From Actinomycetales bacterium (GTDB lineage: Bacteria > Actinomycetota > Actinomycetes > Mycobacteriales > Mycobacteriaceae): DNA of 8,444 nt. Below, piece after piece: positions 5,992 to 8,444 of the stretch (positions are counted from its first letter, which is position 1; each line of letters begins with the position of its first letter). The position numbers and the translations under genes were made by a program. The notes under the pieces were generated by a model that saw only the letters and a program-made list of their open reading frames with translations, did not search any database and was not told the origin of the DNA. Location: positions 1 through 8,444 of the forward strand of contig DUTZ01000355.1 in assembly GCA_012841845.1 (NCBI GenBank). The letters are read 5' to 3'.

Positions 5992-6549
5992 ATGAGCACG
6001 ACCGTCCGCCCCGCCTCGCCCGACGACGTCCCCGAGATCGCCGACCTCGCCGCACGGACCTTCCCCCTCGCCTGCCCGCCCGAACTGGCGCCGGACGTCG
6101 TCCGCGCCTTCGTCGCCGAGCACCTCACGCCGGAGGCCTTCCGCGGCTACCTCGCCGCGGACGGGCACGAGGTGCTGTGCGCCCGGGACGCCGACGGCAC
6201 CGCGGTCGCCTACGCGTTGCTCGTCGACGGCACGGCGATGGACCCGGGGTGCGCGTCGCAGATCGAGTACCGCCCCACGGTGGGCGTGAGCAAGTTCTAC
6301 GTGGACCCGGCCCACCACGGCTCGGGGGCGGCCACGGCCCTGCTCGACGACGTCGTCCAGCGGGCCGTCACCCGGGGTGCCCACAGCCTCTGGTTGGCCA
6401 CCAACGTCGCCAACGAGCGGGCCCGGCGGTTCTACACCCGCCACGGGTTCCTCGAGCGGGGCGGGCGGACCTTCGTGGTGGGCGGCGTGCCCAACACGGA
6501 CGTCGTGTACGAGCGGCCGTTCGTCCCCGCCGCCGGTCAGTGCTCCTGA
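5992..6549 (+). CDS. GNAT-family N-acetyltransferase
   Basis: A 185-residue single-domain acetyltransferase of the GCN5 family, expected to move an acetyl group from acetyl-CoA to an amine; the substrate cannot be told from sequence. The acetyl-CoA-binding motif A is at about residues 99-118: the strand VSKFYVDP followed by the loop HHGSGAATALL, where the usual Q/R at the loop start is His. Motif B is NERARRFYTRHGF (141-153), a classic GNAT segment. The N-terminal TVRPASPDDVPEIADLA is also typical. ATG at 5992 is preferred because the family's N-terminus starts there and a TAGGCT -10 sits 7 bases upstream; the frame extends further up but only through tRNA genes. It lies where Rv2669 lies in M. 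tuberculosis, next to the ZapE-like ATPase, with which its 3' end overlaps by 13 bases. Confidence 0.93.
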   Translation: MSTTVRPASPDDVPEIADLAARTFPLACPPELAPDVVRAFVAEHLTPEAFRGYLAADGHEVLCARDADGTAVAYALLVDGTAMDPGCASQIEYRPTVGVSKFYVDPAHHGSGAATALLDDVVQRAVTRGAHSLWLATNVANERARRFYTRHGFLERGGRTFVVGGVPNTDVVYERPFVPAAGQCS

Positions 6550-6553
6550 CCGG
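6533..6553. terminator. Stem-loop formed by the overlapping stop codons of two convergent genes
   Basis: CCGGTCAG (6533-6540) and CTGACCGG (6546-6553) are perfect reverse complements around the 5-base loop TGCTC. The GNAT stop (TGA, 6547-6549) lies in one arm and the zapE stop (6539-6537) in the other, and they pair with each other. There is no T-tract on either strand. A bidirectional termination or 3'-end stabilising role is inferred from shape and place. Confidence 0.55.
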
Positions 6554-7556
6554 GCTCGAAGCGCGAGAGCGCGAGGAGGCGGGACGTGGCGCGCAGGTAC
6601 TTCTTCCGGTAGCCGCCGGCCAGCATCTCCTCGGTGAAGATCGCGTCGAGCTTCTCCCCCGAGTTCCGCACGGGGATCCCGGCGTCGTAGAGCCGGTCGG
6701 CGAGCACCACCATCCGCAGCGCGATGGACTGGTCCGGCAGTGCGCCCACCCCGCGCAGGCAGACCTCGGTGATCCCGTCGACGAGCCGGTTGTACTTGGA
6801 CGGGTGCAGCGTGGACAGGTGCGCGCACAGTTCGTCGAAGTCGTCGAGGGTCGCGCCCGGGGTCGATTCGGCCTCCGCCTCGAGTTCGGAGTCCGAGAGC
6901 GGCTCGGGGGCCGGCGGCAGGTTGCGGTGCCGGTAATCGGGGCCGTCGACGCGGATCGACTCGAAGATGCCCGACATCTTGCGGATCTCGCGCATGAAGT
7001 CCTTGGCGGCGAAGCGTCCCTCGCCCAGCTGCTCGGGCAGCGTGTTGGAGGTGGCCGCCACGCACACCCCGGCGGTGGTGAGCTCGGCGAGCAGGCGGGA
7101 GACGAGCATCGTGTCGCCGGGGTCGTCGAGTTCGAACTCGTCGATACACAGGACCGAGTGGCCCGAGAGCTCCTCCACCGCGCGGTTGAAGCCCAGGGCG
7201 CCCACGACGTGGGTGAGCTCGACGAACGTCCCGAACGCCTTCGGCTCGGGGCAGGTGTGGTAGATCGACGTGAGCAGGTGCGTCTTGCCCACGCCGAACC
7301 CGCCGTCGAGGTAGATGCCCGACCCCTGGGTGACCTTGGGCCGGCGGCCGAACAGGCCCTTCTTGGGCGTGCGCCGGGCCACGACGTCCTCCGCGAACGC
7401 CCGGCACGCGGCCAGCGCCGCGGCCTGGGACGGTTGCGCGGGGTCGGGGATGTACGAGTCGAAGCTCACGTCGTCGAACATCGACGGCGGGACCATCTGG
7501 GCCACGAGCTGGTCGGCCGGGACCACCGGTGTGACGTCTGCGAGGCGAGAGACCAT
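6537..7556 (-). CDS. zapE: ZapE/AFG1-like P-loop ATPase
   Basis: A 339-residue AFG1-family ATPase. In E. coli, ZapE is a division-associated protein that binds FtsZ; mitochondrial AFG1 acts in protein quality control. The role in actinobacteria is less clear. Walker A is GGFGVGKT (85-92, K91), Walker B is VLCIDEFEL (135-143, D139/E140), and a sensor-1-like ATSN is at 168-171. Family features such as MFDDVSFDSY (26-35), DGGFGVGKTHL and RLYDAGIPV (288-296) are present. An acidic insert lies at about 217-240. No transmembrane segment is seen. ATG at 7556 has no clear ribosome binding site but a TAGGCT -10 six bases upstream, suggesting a leaderless mRNA. It converges on the GNAT gene with a 13-base overlap and diverges from the reductase gene, the same arrangement as Rv2670c. 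Confidence 0.92.
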   Translation of the reverse strand: MVSRLADVTPVVPADQLVAQMVPPSMFDDVSFDSYIPDPAQPSQAAALAACRAFAEDVVARRTPKKGLFGRRPKVTQGSGIYLDGGFGVGKTHLLTSIYHTCPEPKAFGTFVELTHVVGALGFNRAVEELSGHSVLCIDEFELDDPGDTMLVSRLLAELTTAGVCVAATSNTLPEQLGEGRFAAKDFMREIRKMSGIFESIRVDGPDYRHRNLPPAPEPLSDSELEAEAESTPGATLDDFDELCAHLSTLHPSKYNRLVDGITEVCLRGVGALPDQSIALRMVVLADRLYDAGIPVRNSGEKLDAIFTEEMLAGGYRKKYLRATSRLLALSRFEPGQEH

Positions 7557-7562
7557 GCGCAG

Positions 7563-7572
7563 AGCCTATCGT
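7563..7572. promoter_or_regulatory. Overlapping divergent -10 elements between zapE and the reductase gene
   Basis: Minus-strand TAGGCT (7568-7563) and plus-strand TATCGT (7567-7572), both TANNNT, share the TA at 7567-7568. The first predicts a start at the zapE ATG (leaderless); the second predicts a start near 7579, leaving a short leader with AAAGGA before the reductase GTG. No good -35 is visible on either strand. Only one polymerase could occupy this site at a time. Confidence 0.4.
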
Positions 7573-7606
7573 GGAGGTTCCCAGCCCCAGAACGAAAGGA
7601 CGGCCG

Positions 7607-8359
7607 GTGCCCTCGACCCGACTGACGGAGCTCGGCAGCGACCCGGCGTCCCTCGCGGCGATGTGGTCGGCCCTGGCCCCCGAGCCGGGCGGCCGGACAC
7701 CGACGATCCGCGCCGTGATGATCGCCTCCCTGGACGGCAGCACCACGGTCGACGGCCGCAGCGGCGGACTGGGCACCCCCACCGACCAGTTCCTGTTCCA
7801 CGCGATGCGGGCCCGGGCGGACCTCGTCATCGTGGGCGCCGCCACCGCGCTCACCGAGGGGTACGGTCCGGCCCAGCCGCACGAGGCCTGGCGGGCGTAC
7901 CGGGGCACGCCACCGCCGCCCGTCGTCCTGCTCGCGCGCACGCTGTCCGATCAGCTCGTCGAGCACTGCGCCGGGCACGGGGACGCCCTCGCCGTCGCCG
8001 TCACCCCCGACGTCGACCGCGACCGGATCGCCGAGGCCGAGCGGCGCGGGGTCCGGGTCCACGTGCTCGATCCCGGGCCCTACGGGGCCGCGGTGCGCGC
8101 CCTGGCCACCCGGCTCGGGGCCGAGGAGGTGGACTTCGAGGGCGGTCCCCGGCTGCTGGCGAGGCTCCTCGCCGAGGACGCGGTGGACGAGCTCGTCCTC
8201 TCCCTCGCCCCGGAGGTGATCGTGGGCGCCCACGGCGACCCCCTGGTCCGGACCGAGGACGGGGCCACGGCCCGGGTCCCCCTGCGGGTCTCCGACGCCT
8301 TCACCGGGCCCGACGGCGGCCTCTACACCCGCTGGGTCGTGGACCGGGACGGCCGGTGA
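7607..8359 (+). CDS. RibD C-terminal-type (pyrimidine/dihydrofolate) reductase family protein
   Basis: A 250-residue NADPH-dependent reductase of the RibD C-terminal/DHFR-like fold, without the deaminase domain found in full-length RibD. Visible family motifs are MIASLDG (38-44), the nucleotide-binding loop VGAATAL (76-82) and the late FEGGPRLLARLL (178-189). The M. tuberculosis gene in the same position, Rv2671 (annotated ribD), encodes a stand-alone reductase reported to act as a dihydrofolate reductase analogue linked to para-aminosalicylic acid resistance; the same could hold here, with riboflavin synthesis as the alternative. GTG at 7607 is chosen because AAAGGA (7595-7600) sits 6 bases upstream. 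An in-frame GTG at 7571 would add 12 residues but lies inside the promoter. Its stop overlaps the next gene as GTGA, so the two form a coupled operon. Confidence 0.9.
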   Translation: MPSTRLTELGSDPASLAAMWSALAPEPGGRTPTIRAVMIASLDGSTTVDGRSGGLGTPTDQFLFHAMRARADLVIVGAATALTEGYGPAQPHEAWRAYRGTPPPPVVLLARTLSDQLVEHCAGHGDALAVAVTPDVDRDRIAEAERRGVRVHVLDPGPYGAAVRALATRLGAEEVDFEGGPRLLARLLAEDAVDELVLSLAPEVIVGAHGDPLVRTEDGATARVPLRVSDAFTGPDGGLYTRWVVDRDGR

Positions 8360-8444
8360 GGCGCGCCCGCGTCGTCGCTGCCGGCCTGGTGGCGGCCGTG
8401 GCCACGATCCTCGGCGCGTGCGCTCCCCCGCCCGCGAGCGGGCC
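8356..8444 (+). CDS. Start of a lipoprotein gene (29 codons, runs off right edge)
   Basis: A GTG at 8356 overlaps the reductase stop as GTGA. The 29 visible codons encode a lipoprotein signal peptide: a basic start (RRAR, residues 2-5), a hydrophobic core (6-18) and a lipobox LGAC with the lipidated cysteine at residue 22, followed by a Pro-rich linker (APPPAS). The product should be exported and anchored to the outer face of the plasma membrane. In M. tuberculosis the gene at this place (Rv2672) is annotated as a possible secreted protease, so an exported alpha/beta-hydrolase-type protease is the best guess, but none of the catalytic domain is inside the window. Confidence 0.75.
   Translation, partial: MRRARVVAAGLVAAVATILGACAPPPASG

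Noticed and set aside
5501..6055. Several open frames on both strands across the tRNA cluster
   Set aside because: They translate tRNA sequence; the cloverleaf structures explain this stretch fully.
5914..7941. Long minus-strand frame covering the GNAT gene, zapE and the reductase start
   Set aside because: It is out of frame with zapE, whose Walker motifs define the true frame, and is an Arg/Gly/Pro-rich shadow.
1..8444. Search for insertion sequences, CRISPR repeats, phage attachment sites or toxin-antitoxin pairs
   Set aside because: No transposase, repeat array, tRNA-end duplication or paired small genes were seen; the tRNA 3' ends are not repeated nearby in a way that suggests integration.

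Overview
The window is about 70% G+C with strongly GC-rich third codon positions. It carries a phosphatidylinositol mannoside (PIM) pathway operon and gene neighbourhoods known from Mycobacterium. I read it as chromosomal DNA of a Mycobacteriales actinobacterium; a genus such as Dietzia, Gordonia or Tsukamurella is plausible but cannot be settled from this sequence. Nothing in it looks like a mobile element, prophage, CRISPR array or plasmid region.

Region 1 (1-3947, all minus strand) is a tightly packed operon read right to left: thrS (threonyl-tRNA synthetase), a HIT-family Ap4A phosphorylase-like gene, pgsA (phosphatidylinositol phosphate synthase), and the first 185 codons of patA (PIM acyltransferase), which runs off the left edge. 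thrS/HIT and pgsA/patA overlap by 4 bases (ATGA, GTGA); HIT and pgsA are 25 bases apart. This matches the M. tuberculosis order Rv2614c-Rv2611c, so pimA is expected just outside the left edge.

Region 2 (3948-5240): a 108-bp divergent promoter region separates thrS from a plus-strand DsbA/FrnE-like thiol oxidoreductase with a CPFC active site and a C-terminal CX4C tail. Convergent to it is a small unrecognised minus-strand gene with ankyrin-like repeats. An AT-rich island with a tandem TTTTGATCA repeat lies upstream of that small gene.

Region 3 (5270-5940) is a divergent tRNA locus: tRNA-Val(CAC) on the minus strand, and tRNA-Gly(GCC), tRNA-Cys(GCA) and tRNA-Val(GAC) on the plus strand. Each side has a recognisable promoter and ends in a hairpin terminator.

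Region 4 (5979-8444) holds a GNAT acetyltransferase (+), a ZapE/AFG1-type ATPase (-), a RibD C-terminal-type reductase (+) and the start of a lipoprotein (+). This is the order of M. tuberculosis Rv2669-Rv2672. The GNAT and zapE genes converge and overlap by 13 bp, and their two stop codons pair with each other in a perfect 8-bp stem-loop. zapE and the reductase diverge from a 50-bp gap in which two opposing -10-like boxes overlap.

Most of the window is conserved housekeeping sequence. I did not find a convincing new multi-gene system. The points most worth checking are the stop-codon hairpin, the small ankyrin-like gene with its upstream repeat, and the compact promoter arrangements.
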